A stretch of 15,437 nt of DNA from F23-B02 sp045599385 (lineage in GTDB: Bacteria > Bacillota > Clostridia > Oscillospirales > Oscillospiraceae). Below, one piece after another: positions 7,350 through 14,056 of this stretch. The first letter of the stretch is position 1, and the number at the start of each line of letters is the position of its first letter. The stretch is from assembly GCA_045599385.1 (NCBI GenBank), contig JAZRVW010000074.1, positions 1 to 15,437 of the forward strand. Reading direction: 5' to 3'. The position numbers and the translations under genes are program-made. The notes beneath the pieces are model-generated. The model saw only the letters and a program-made list of their open reading frames with translations. It did no database searches and was not told the origin of the DNA.

Positions 7350-8599
7350 TCCTGCACCTCCTCAATTTCCCACACGACCTTGGAATTTTCGTCAATTGCG
7401 TACTTCGTCATGTCCATTTTAATCTCCTGCATCTCGGGAGGACGCAGAGATATGTAGTTCTTCTTCCATACCTCTTCCCCGTTCACCTTAAGACGCAGAA
7501 CGGACTTTTTCTGAACGCGGGCTGAGCGGAACCAGAAGGTGACCTTTGAGTTGTCGGAGTTTAAATCAAGCTGCTGGGGTACCATGTACTGAAATTCGCT
7601 TCCGATGCTCATTTGTACCGTTTTTCTGGCTTTTCCTGCGAAAAGCGCAGCATTTCTGCCCGCTTCCGCACCTGATGCAGAAACAAAGTCCACAAGGTCA
7701 TTGACGTGCAGGGCGTTGCCGCAGGAGAAAACACCCTCCACACTTGTCATAAGCTGTGCGTCGGCAAGCGGTCCCTTTGTGTGCTTGTCGAGGGTAACTC
7801 CTATACTCTCCGCAAGCTCATTTTCGGGTATAAGTCCAACGGATACGATGAGCGCATCGCACTCGATTTTCTCCGCGGTTTCGGGAATGGGCTTAAGCTG
7901 CCCATCAACCCTGCAGACCTCAACCGCCTCAAGTCTGTCTTTGCCGTATACCTTTGTGACGGTGTGGCTCAGATGCAGAGGAATGTCATAGTCAATAAGG
8001 CACTGGTGAATGTTTCGCGTAAGTCCCGAGGGAGTGGGATTTATCTCATAAACACCCAGCACCTCCGCGCCCTCAAGGGTGAGGCGGCGAGCCATGATAA
8101 GACCAATATCGCCGCTGCCGAGAATGACGCATTTCTGCGTGGGCATTACGCCAAGTCGGTTAACATAATGCTGCGCAGTTCCCGCCGTGAAAACACCTGC
8201 GGGACGGGTGCCGTGGATAAAAACCTGCTTAGCGGTTCTCTCGCGGCAGCCGGTTGCGAGGACAAGGCTTTTTGCCTCGTTGTGCTTTATACCTTCTGCG
8301 GAAACGGTTACAACGTCAAAGCCCTTTTCCGTCTTTTCAATGCGGGTTACAAAGGTTTGGAGTGAGTACTCGATGTTTCGCTCACGCACCATATCCATAT
8401 ATCGCTCCACATATTCGGGTCCTGCCAGCTTTTCGCCGAAGGTGGTAAGACCGAAGCCGTCGTGAATGCACTGCTTGAGCATACCGCCCAGGCGCTCCTC
8501 GCGCTCGACAATGAGCACCTTCGCGCCGTTATCATGGGCGGATACCGCCGCCGCAAGACCTGCAGGGCCGCCGCCGATGACGATTACATCACAGTTCAT
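7346..8599 (-). CDS. GlpB-like FAD/NAD(P)-dependent oxidoreductase
   Basis: Two-dinucleotide-binding flavoprotein of 417 residues. The FAD Rossmann motif is VIVIGGGPAGLAA at 5-17, followed by LGGMLKQCIHDGFG (38-50); the NAD(P) motif is VILGSGDIGL at 158-167; ATGCRERT near 115-122 and the second FAD-binding segment VEGVFSCGN (287-295) complete the fold. Residues from about 325 to 417 form an extra, probably beta-rich C-terminal domain, which I recall as usual for this anaerobic family. It is expected to take electrons from the upstream GlpA-like dehydrogenase and pass them to NAD(P)+ or another carrier. It overlaps its upstream neighbour by four bases (ATGA) and the DUF1667 gene in the same way. 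No membrane anchor was seen. The substrate is inferred only from neighbours. Confidence 0.87.
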   Translation of the reverse strand: MNCDVIVIGGGPAGLAAAVSAHDNGAKVLIVEREERLGGMLKQCIHDGFGLTTFGEKLAGPEYVERYMDMVRERNIEYSLQTFVTRIEKTEKGFDVVTVSAEGIKHNEAKSLVLATGCRERTAKQVFIHGTRPAGVFTAGTAQHYVNRLGVMPTQKCVILGSGDIGLIMARRLTLEGAEVLGVYEINPTPSGLTRNIHQCLIDYDIPLHLSHTVTKVYGKDRLEAVEVCRVDGQLKPIPETAEKIECDALIVSVGLIPENELAESIGVTLDKHTKGPLADAQLMTSVEGVFSCGNALHVNDLVDFVSASGAEAGRNAALFAGKARKTVQMSIGSEFQYMVPQQLDLNSDNSKVTFWFRSARVQKKSVLRLKVNGEEVWKKNYISLRPPEMQEIKMDMTKYAIDENSKVVWEIEEVQE

Positions 8600-10305
8600 G
8601 CCTTCTCCCCCTTTCTGCTTTCAAAAACAATGGGAGCGTCAGCGGAGGATTTTTTAACCTCCGTGACGGGAATGCCGAGCTCCTCGGCAATAATCTTTGT
8701 TACAAGGGGTGAGCAGAAGCCGCCCTGACAGCGTCCCATACCGGGGCGCACACGCTTTTTAACACCGTCGAGGGTGGGTACACATACGGGTGAGCGCAGG
8801 GCATCGAGAATTTCGCCCTTGCTTATCTCTTCACAGCGGCAGATGATGATGCCGTAGTCGGAGTTTTCCTTTATGAGTGCTTCCCTTTCCTCATCGCTCA
8901 TTTCGCTGAGAACGGGGATCGCCTTGCGCACGGGGTTGAAGCCTTCGTTTTTCTCCGCGCCCAGCTTTTCCGCGATCCAGCCCGAAACATCAACGGCAAC
9001 CGCAGGAGCTGTGGTAAGGCCCGGTGACTGAATGCCTGCCACATGGAAGATATTTTCCGTCTTTCTGCCCCACTCGATTATGAAGTCCTCTTCGTATGTG
9101 GGTGCGCGGACACCCGTAAAGTATGTAATAATCTCCCGCTCGGACAGAGTGGGCATGGTTACCTTCTGCTTTGCAAAAACACGCTCAATGCTCTCAGCGG
9201 TTGTTTCCGTATTCTCACGCTCGTAGGTTTCAACGGCATCGGGACCCACAAGCAGATTATCGTGTGCGGTGTGGACAATGCCGCCGCCCTTGGTGTGAGT
9301 CTTGCCGGCTGCGGTCTTCAGACCCACAATGGAGGCGATGGTGGCAAAGCTGTCGCCGCTTTTTTTATCGAGAATTGAGTTGGTGCCGCGGCGGGGATGG
9401 ATACTGAAGAAGCGGTCACCCGCCATCTCTGCGACCTTATCCGACCATACGCCAGCGGCATTGATTACGATTTTCGGATATATCGTGCCTCTGTTGGTGG
9501 TGACGGAGAGGATTTTTCCGTTTTCGCATTTCATGCCCAGCACCGCGGTATTGAGGGAAATTCTCGCGCCGTTTTCAACGGCGTTGTCCGCGTAGGCAAT
9601 GGTAAGGTTATAGGGGCTTACAGAGCCGGAAACGGGATTGGAAATTGCAAAGGCGAAGTCCTGATTAAGTCTCGGCGCCTTCTCCTTGATTTCCTTTGAG
9701 GAAGCAATATATGTGTCGCTGATGCCGTCGTGAATTTTGCGGTACTTTGCATAGCACCACACAAAAGGCTTCAGCCTTCCGTCAGCAAAGCAGGCATACT
9801 GTCCAACGCGTTTGAAGGGTACGGAAAGCTCACGGCAGAGCTCATCGTACATGGCATTGCCGCGGCGGACATATTTGTGCTTTAACGAGCCTTTGCCCAG
9901 GTCAACGCCCGGGTGAACCTCGCCGTCGTTTCTGCCGGATGCGCCGAGTGCAAGGTCTGCCACCTTTTCAACCAGCAGAACATTCAGCTTCCAGCGCATA
10001 AGCTCTCTTGCGATGGAGCAGCCCGAAACACCGCCGCCGATGATAAGCACGTCGGGCTTTTCGCCCTCAAGGGCATTATCGTCAAGTGACGGCAAATGCA
10101 TTTCCTGGGGTTCGGAGTTTTTGCAGACGATGTCATTCACAACGTGGATTTTCCCCTTGGGGATTGCCGCAATTCTACCCGCTTCAACAACCTCGCTCCA
10201 TTCGTTGAGCTCACCGCGCAGCACGATGCAGTTATTCTCAAGGGCTGCGTTCACACAAGCTCCGAAGCGTTTATGAAGTTCTCTGTTTGTTTTCTTAATA
10301 TTCAT
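8596..10305 (-). CDS. GlpA-like FAD-dependent dehydrogenase with BON-like and [2Fe-2S] domains
   Basis: Flavoprotein of 569 residues, first gene of the operon. Residues about 10-62 (NNCIVLRGEL ... VVNDIV) look like a BON domain, the FAD Rossmann motif IIGGGVSG is at 88-95, and the DAAO/GlpA-type FAD-substrate region follows (GASGRNDGEVHPG). The C-terminus has a BFD-type [2Fe-2S] domain with Cys489, Cys491 (CRC), Cys526 and Cys531 (CQGGFC). The likely reaction is oxidation of glycerol 3-phosphate or a related hydroxy-phosphate, with electrons going through Fe-S to the GlpB-like partner. An in-frame GTG at 10314 overlaps the SD itself (TAAGAGG, 10314-10320), so the ATG at 10305, 8 bases downstream, is preferred. 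The L-2-hydroxyglutarate oxidase-like group has similar motifs, so the substrate is not certain. Confidence 0.87.
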   Translation of the reverse strand: MNIKKTNRELHKRFGACVNAALENNCIVLRGELNEWSEVVEAGRIAAIPKGKIHVVNDIVCKNSEPQEMHLPSLDDNALEGEKPDVLIIGGGVSGCSIARELMRWKLNVLLVEKVADLALGASGRNDGEVHPGVDLGKGSLKHKYVRRGNAMYDELCRELSVPFKRVGQYACFADGRLKPFVWCYAKYRKIHDGISDTYIASSKEIKEKAPRLNQDFAFAISNPVSGSVSPYNLTIAYADNAVENGARISLNTAVLGMKCENGKILSVTTNRGTIYPKIVINAAGVWSDKVAEMAGDRFFSIHPRRGTNSILDKKSGDSFATIASIVGLKTAAGKTHTKGGGIVHTAHDNLLVGPDAVETYERENTETTAESIERVFAKQKVTMPTLSEREIITYFTGVRAPTYEEDFIIEWGRKTENIFHVAGIQSPGLTTAPAVAVDVSGWIAEKLGAEKNEGFNPVRKAIPVLSEMSDEEREALIKENSDYGIIICRCEEISKGEILDALRSPVCVPTLDGVKKRVRPGMGRCQGGFCSPLVTKIIAEELGIPVTEVKKSSADAPIVFESRKGEKA

Positions 10306-10313
10306 AATGAGCA

Positions 10314-10320
10314 CCTCTTA
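10314..10320 (-). promoter_or_regulatory. Ribosome binding site that decides the GlpA-like start
   Basis: Minus-strand TAAGAGG lies 8 bases before ATG 10305. An alternative GTG start at 10314 would use the last base of this SD, so it cannot be the initiation codon served by it. Confidence 0.75.
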
Positions 10321-10328
10321 ACTTAATA

Positions 10329-10357
10329 ATTATACAAGTAATCCAGTTTAAAGTCAA
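10329..10357 (-). promoter_or_regulatory. Near-consensus sigma-A promoter of the flavoprotein/kinase operon
   Basis: On the minus strand TTGACT (10357-10352) and a perfect TATAAT (10334-10329) are separated by exactly 17 bases. Transcription should begin near 10322, leaving a leader of only about 16 bases before ATG 10305. That leaves no room for a riboswitch or attenuator, so any control would have to act on promoter access. No clear operator palindrome or cre site was found. Confidence 0.85.
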
Positions 10358-10381
10358 TCCATTATGAAAGCCGCTTTGCCC

Positions 10382-10410
10382 TTGCAAAATTAAATATTAT
10401 ATTGTAATAT
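10382..10410 (+). promoter_or_regulatory. Probable sigma-A promoter of the polysaccharide operon
   Basis: TTGCAA (10382-10387), a 17-base spacer and TAATAT (10405-10410) on the plus strand in an AT-rich stretch. It lies 37 bases before the TTG start of the O-antigen-ligase-like gene and is back to back with the minus-strand promoter. It is weaker than its divergent partner by match to consensus. Confidence 0.6.
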
Positions 10411-10435
10411 GTAAGTTGAGTTATTATGTATTTTT

Positions 10436-10440
10436 GGAGG
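10436..10440 (+). promoter_or_regulatory. Ribosome binding site for TTG start at 10448
   Basis: GGAGG followed by a 7-base gap to TTG 10448. There is no ATG in frame near the N-terminus (the first is at residue 116, inside the protein), so this SD is the main support for the TTG start. Confidence 0.8.
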
Positions 10441-10447
10441 CACAACC

Positions 10448-12028
10448 TTGACATTGTCAGACAGAAAATCCTTTTCCGAAAGTAAAAGCGCAAAGCTGCT
10501 GAAGCTGTCGCTTATTGCGTTCATATTGGTGCAGCCGTTTTTTGACTGCTACTATTTCTATACAGAATCCCTTTCCTCCGTCATCGGCTTCACAATTCCG
10601 CCGCTTCTGTCGGTGCTGTGGGTTGGGGCGATGTTGCTTTTCTTCTTCGTTTGCGATTTAAAGGGCAGCCTGCGCAGGAAAAGCTCAGTCATTCTGCTCA
10701 TTTACCTTGCGCTGACTGCGGTTTACTTTGTTATCCATCACCTCACGAACACCGATTTTGTGTCCGTAGGTCCCGATGATTACGGCTACAGCATGGTGCA
10801 CGAGGCATACTACATTGTCCGAATGCTGATGCCCTTCTTTGTTTTGTTCCTGACCTATGAGCTGTGCATCACAAAGGAAGAGTTTTACCGCTGCATCGAG
10901 TTTGTCAGCGTTGTTGTTGCAGGTGTCATAATTGTTTCCAATCTGCTGTGCGTTTCCCTTTCCTCCTACACCAACAAGCCGATTTCCGCAAACATTTTTG
11001 CATGGTTCACCTCTGCGGCGGATAATTTCGATGCCAAGGAGCTCACCTCCAAGGGCTTTTTCTGCTACGCAAATCAGACAGCGGCGCTGCTCATGTTCCT
11101 TTACCCCGTTATTCTTTACCGCATGGTTGCAAAGTTCAGCATCTGGCGCGCGGTAATTGCCTTCATGCACGCCATATCCATGCTGATGCTCGGCACTCAG
11201 GCCGCCTCCTACGGTGTTATGCTTGAGCTTGTGGTGTTCATTGCCGTTATACTGTTTTCGGGCATTCTTACCAAAAATCTCAACAAGGCAGGCATCAAAA
11301 AATTTGCCGCACCCGTTGCCGTTCTGCTTGCCATAACGGTAGTCGTGATTGCGATTATCCCCAGCTCCCCCGTTGTTGGCAAGGCCCTTGCAACCGCAAG
11401 ACTCCATCAGGATCGTGAAAAGACCGAGCACAAGCTCACGGATAAGGAAATAGACGCCTATTACCTGCTCCCCTTTGACGAGCGTGTTGAATATATGAAT
11501 GACAACTTCGAGAAATATTCTCTCCAGTGGAGCTACTGCAAGGAGGCATATCCTCTGGACTATGACCCGGACTTCTGGTACGGAATAATGCAGGCGCCTA
11601 TTGACAGCCGCTTTGACTTCCGTTTCCTTGAATCCAACATTCTGAACACTGTTATAGAAACCAACAATGACCCCACGGACAAGCTCTTCGGCATTTCCGC
11701 AACACGACAGACAAACATCTGCAAGCTTGAGCACGATTATCTTTCCCAGTATTACTCTCTGGGTGCAGTCGGCGTTGTTCTTTTCATGGCGCCCTATGTT
11801 GTCTTCGCCATGTGGTATTCCCTGCGCTCGCTGTTCAAGCGCAACTGGGAGAACATTTTTGAAAACCTGAGTCTTGCCATGGCGCTTGATGTGCTTCTGC
11901 TTGTGGGCTACGTCACTGGCAACTGCCTTGATGTTCTGTTCACCACGGTGGTCATGGGTCTGTTCCTCGGCAGAATGCTCCTGAATATAAAGGAGTCAAA
12001 AGGAGGCAAAGCCCTTGAGCAGCATTAA
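10448..12028 (+). CDS. O-antigen ligase-like / Wzy-type polysaccharide membrane protein
   Basis: Polytopic membrane protein of 526 residues with about ten hydrophobic segments (roughly 17-36, 44-70, 80-98, 121-140, 150-170, 203-226, 231-275, 285-305, 438-458, 474-514). A long polar segment at about 306-436, probably outside the membrane, ends with LEHDYLSQYYSLGAVG. The QPFFD sequence in the first segment and the large late loop match Firmicutes O-antigen-ligase-like proteins (PF13425/PF04932 type), which polymerise or transfer lipid-linked glycans at the outer membrane face. It is the first gene of a four-gene surface polysaccharide operon. The start is TTG with a well-placed GGAGG. Polymerase and ligase cannot be told apart here; similarity is by architecture and short motifs only. 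Confidence 0.72.
   Translation: MTLSDRKSFSESKSAKLLKLSLIAFILVQPFFDCYYFYTESLSSVIGFTIPPLLSVLWVGAMLLFFFVCDLKGSLRRKSSVILLIYLALTAVYFVIHHLTNTDFVSVGPDDYGYSMVHEAYYIVRMLMPFFVLFLTYELCITKEEFYRCIEFVSVVVAGVIIVSNLLCVSLSSYTNKPISANIFAWFTSAADNFDAKELTSKGFFCYANQTAALLMFLYPVILYRMVAKFSIWRAVIAFMHAISMLMLGTQAASYGVMLELVVFIAVILFSGILTKNLNKAGIKKFAAPVAVLLAITVVVIAIIPSSPVVGKALATARLHQDREKTEHKLTDKEIDAYYLLPFDERVEYMNDNFEKYSLQWSYCKEAYPLDYDPDFWYGIMQAPIDSRFDFRFLESNILNTVIETNNDPTDKLFGISATRQTNICKLEHDYLSQYYSLGAVGVVLFMAPYVVFAMWYSLRSLFKRNWENIFENLSLAMALDVLLLVGYVTGNCLDVLFTTVVMGLFLGRMLLNIKESKGGKALEQH
12001..12006 (+). promoter_or_regulatory. Ribosome binding site for TTG start at 12015
   Basis: AGGAGG inside the end of the upstream gene, 8 bases before TTG 12015. 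It supports the 14-base overlap of the glycosyltransferase with the O-antigen-ligase-like gene. Confidence 0.78.
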
Positions 12029-13223
12029 GAAATTCGCCTATTATCTGAAAAAATCGGGTCTTCGCCAGACTCTGAAGCTGGTGTTCTCGTTTATATGGGC
12101 AAAGCTACGCTATGTCTGGTTTAAAACCTGCGCAAAGCTGTTTTCGCGGAGAAAAATCAAGGCCGCGGCGGAAAAATGCGCGGGAAAAACCGTCATGGTG
12201 TTCACACCGTCGGTTGAGTGGTTTTTCCTTTTCCAGCGCGCGCAGCAGATGGCAAGCAGCTACGCTCAGCAGGGTGCGTCTGTCATCTTCCTCACGACAC
12301 AGCGCCAGTATGACAGCTTCATCGGCATAAAAGAGGTGAAGGAAAACGTTTTCCTTGTGAACGAGAACCTCGCCGGCAGAGTTGACAGTATATGCGCCGA
12401 TGCCGAAAAGGTTGTCACCTGCGTTTACAACATTGCGGGTATTCCCGTTTCCAAACAGTATCACTCCGACCTTCTGGAATACGAATACGTTGACGACATC
12501 TCCGTCACCGTTTCGGGCGCTGATGACCTTGATGCCGCCGTAAAGGTGCATGAGGAGATAATGCACAGCGCCGACCTTGTGGTCGCAACCGCGAAGAAGC
12601 TTTATGACGAAGCGCAGCTAAAGTGCAGAAAGGTCATTTTCTCCCCCAACGCCGCAGACTATGAATTTTTCTCCGCAAAGGCGGAAAAGAATCACGAGTT
12701 TGCCAACCTGCAGCATAAGTACTCCTGCGTTCTCGGCTACTACGGCGCACTCGCCTCATGGTTTGACTATGACATTGTCCGTGCCGTTGCGGAAGCCCAT
12801 AGCGACTGGGTGTGGCTGCTCATCGGCAAAAAGATTGACAACGACATGGAGCGCTCAAAGATAGAAAAGCTGCCCAACGTTATTTATGTTCCCGCTGTTC
12901 CCTATAAGGAGTTGCCTTCCTATATCGCCTGCTGCGATATAATGACAATTCCCTTTGTCCTCAACGAGATTACGGAGGCAACTTCACCCGTAAAGCTGTT
13001 TGAGTATATGGCAAGCGGCAAGCCCATTATCACCTCGGATATGAACGAATGCCGCAATTACCGCTCCGTTCACATATATAAGGACGCGGAAAGCTTTACC
13101 GCGCTTGCTCAGCTTGCGCTTATTGAGCGAAGCTCCGATGAATACATGGCGCTTCTCAGGCAGGAAGCACGCGAAAACACATGGTACAGCCGCGCAAAGG
13201 CTGTTCTGGAGGCACTGCAATGA
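12015..13223 (+). CDS. GT-B glycosyltransferase (GT4/TuaH-like)
   Basis: Glycosyltransferase of 402 residues, expected to add a sugar from a nucleotide donor to a lipid-linked glycan at the inner face of the membrane. Residues 58-200 form the acceptor domain (VMVFTPSVEWFFLFQRAQQM at 60-79; ADLVVATAKKL at 186-196). Residues about 205-400 form the donor domain: SPNAADYEFF near 210-219, LGYYGALASWFDYD at 240-253 and SPVKLFEYMASGKPI at 324-338, where Glu330 is the donor-contacting Glu of the GT4 type. The first 50 residues are basic and aromatic and may anchor the protein to the membrane. It starts at TTG with AGGAGG 8 bases upstream and ends overlapping the licD-like ATG (ATGA). Sugar specificity is unknown. 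Confidence 0.83.
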   Translation: MSSIKKFAYYLKKSGLRQTLKLVFSFIWAKLRYVWFKTCAKLFSRRKIKAAAEKCAGKTVMVFTPSVEWFFLFQRAQQMASSYAQQGASVIFLTTQRQYDSFIGIKEVKENVFLVNENLAGRVDSICADAEKVVTCVYNIAGIPVSKQYHSDLLEYEYVDDISVTVSGADDLDAAVKVHEEIMHSADLVVATAKKLYDEAQLKCRKVIFSPNAADYEFFSAKAEKNHEFANLQHKYSCVLGYYGALASWFDYDIVRAVAEAHSDWVWLLIGKKIDNDMERSKIEKLPNVIYVPAVPYKELPSYIACCDIMTIPFVLNEITEATSPVKLFEYMASGKPIITSDMNECRNYRSVHIYKDAESFTALAQLALIERSSDEYMALLRQEARENTWYSRAKAVLEALQ

Positions 13224-14056
13224 AAAAGATAGAATTTGAAGAACTGAAAAAGATTGAGCTGGACATGCTCGTTCTGTTTGATGAATACTGCAAAAAGCAC
13301 GGTCTGCGCTATTATCTCGCCTACGGCACGCTCATAGGCGCGGCACGCCACAAGGGCTTTATACCCTGGGACGACGACATTGACATCTGCATGCCCCGTC
13401 CCGATTATGAGCGTTTCTACGCCATGTGCAAGGAGGAGCCCGTTGCCGAGCATCTTTACGCCATTACCTACCGCGATGTAAAAAGCTGCATCTGCCCCTT
13501 CATCAAGCTTCAGGACGCACGCACCGCAGGCCATGAAACCGACAAGCGTGACGAGTTTGAAACTGCCGTCTGGATTGACATCTTCCCGCTCGACGGCGTT
13601 CCCGCCGATGAGCCGAAGCTTGAAAAGAGCTATCCCCGCCTTAAAGAGCTCATTCATCTGCTGAGCCTCACCACCCGTCCCTTTGTTTTCACCTATGACC
13701 CTCTGCGTCTTGCAAAGCGCTGGTATATCAACAAGCGCTACAGCAAGATGGACGTGCACAAGGTCTGCGCGGAGATTGAGGAAATCGCCATGCGCGTCCC
13801 CTACGAAGAGGCTGAGCGCGTAGGCTTCCTCACCTTCTCTATCAACGTTCCCAAGACGATTTCCTCCAGAGAGGGCTATGACAACTCCATTCTCATGGAT
13901 TTTGAGGGCTACAGGTTCCCCGCGCCCTCCAACTATGACGAAATTCTCACCAGCATCTACGGCGACTACATGACTCCTCCTCCTGAGGACAAGCGCGAAA
14001 TCCACCCCTTTGACGCATGGTGGCGCGACGGCTTTGAACCCGAAGAGGAAAAATAA
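13220..14056 (+). CDS. LicD family phosphotransferase
   Basis: Protein of 278 residues with the LicD (PF04991) signature: YGTLIGAARHKGF at 35-47, then PWDDDIDICMPR at 49-60 with the metal-binding Asp cluster 51-53 and 55. LicD enzymes belong to the nucleotidyltransferase fold and move phosphocholine or other phospho-groups from CDP-linked donors onto surface glycans such as teichoic acids. Here it probably decorates the glycan made by this operon; choline is not proven, and no licA/licC partner genes lie in the window. The chosen ATG overlaps the previous stop (ATGA) and has GGAGG at 13208-13212 with a 7-base gap; an upstream GTG at 13181 would lie inside the glycosyltransferase and lacks such support. 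The TAA overlaps the flippase ATG by one base. Confidence 0.9.
   Translation: MKKIEFEELKKIELDMLVLFDEYCKKHGLRYYLAYGTLIGAARHKGFIPWDDDIDICMPRPDYERFYAMCKEEPVAEHLYAITYRDVKSCICPFIKLQDARTAGHETDKRDEFETAVWIDIFPLDGVPADEPKLEKSYPRLKELIHLLSLTTRPFVFTYDPLRLAKRWYINKRYSKMDVHKVCAEIEEIAMRVPYEEAERVGFLTFSINVPKTISSREGYDNSILMDFEGYRFPAPSNYDEILTSIYGDYMTPPPEDKREIHPFDAWWRDGFEPEEEK

Larger units (their letters stand above)
10321..10447. other. Divergent intergenic region
   Basis: AT-rich gap of 127 bases between the two divergent operons, the only substantial non-coding gap in the window. It holds the minus-strand promoter (10329-10357), the probable plus-strand promoter (10382-10410) and the GGAGG for the TTG start. 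A short inverted repeat, ATATTA (10394-10399) and TAATAT (10405-10410), overlaps the plus-strand -10 box but is low complexity. No RNA gene or riboswitch fold was seen. Confidence 0.7.

Noticed and set aside
10394..10410. Inverted repeat ATATTA/TAATAT as a regulator operator
   Set aside because: Six-base arms made only of A and T in an AT-rich promoter are expected by chance, and one arm is the -10 box itself.
10685..11734. 349-codon minus-strand frame inside the O-antigen-ligase-like gene
   Set aside because: Shadow frame. Composition rich in Asn/His/Lys/Gly without a domain, while the plus strand encodes a coherent membrane protein.
13181..13219. Upstream GTG that would add 13 residues to the LicD protein
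   Set aside because: It lies inside the glycosyltransferase gene, lacks an SD, and the ATGA-coupled start at 13220 has a well-placed GGAGG.
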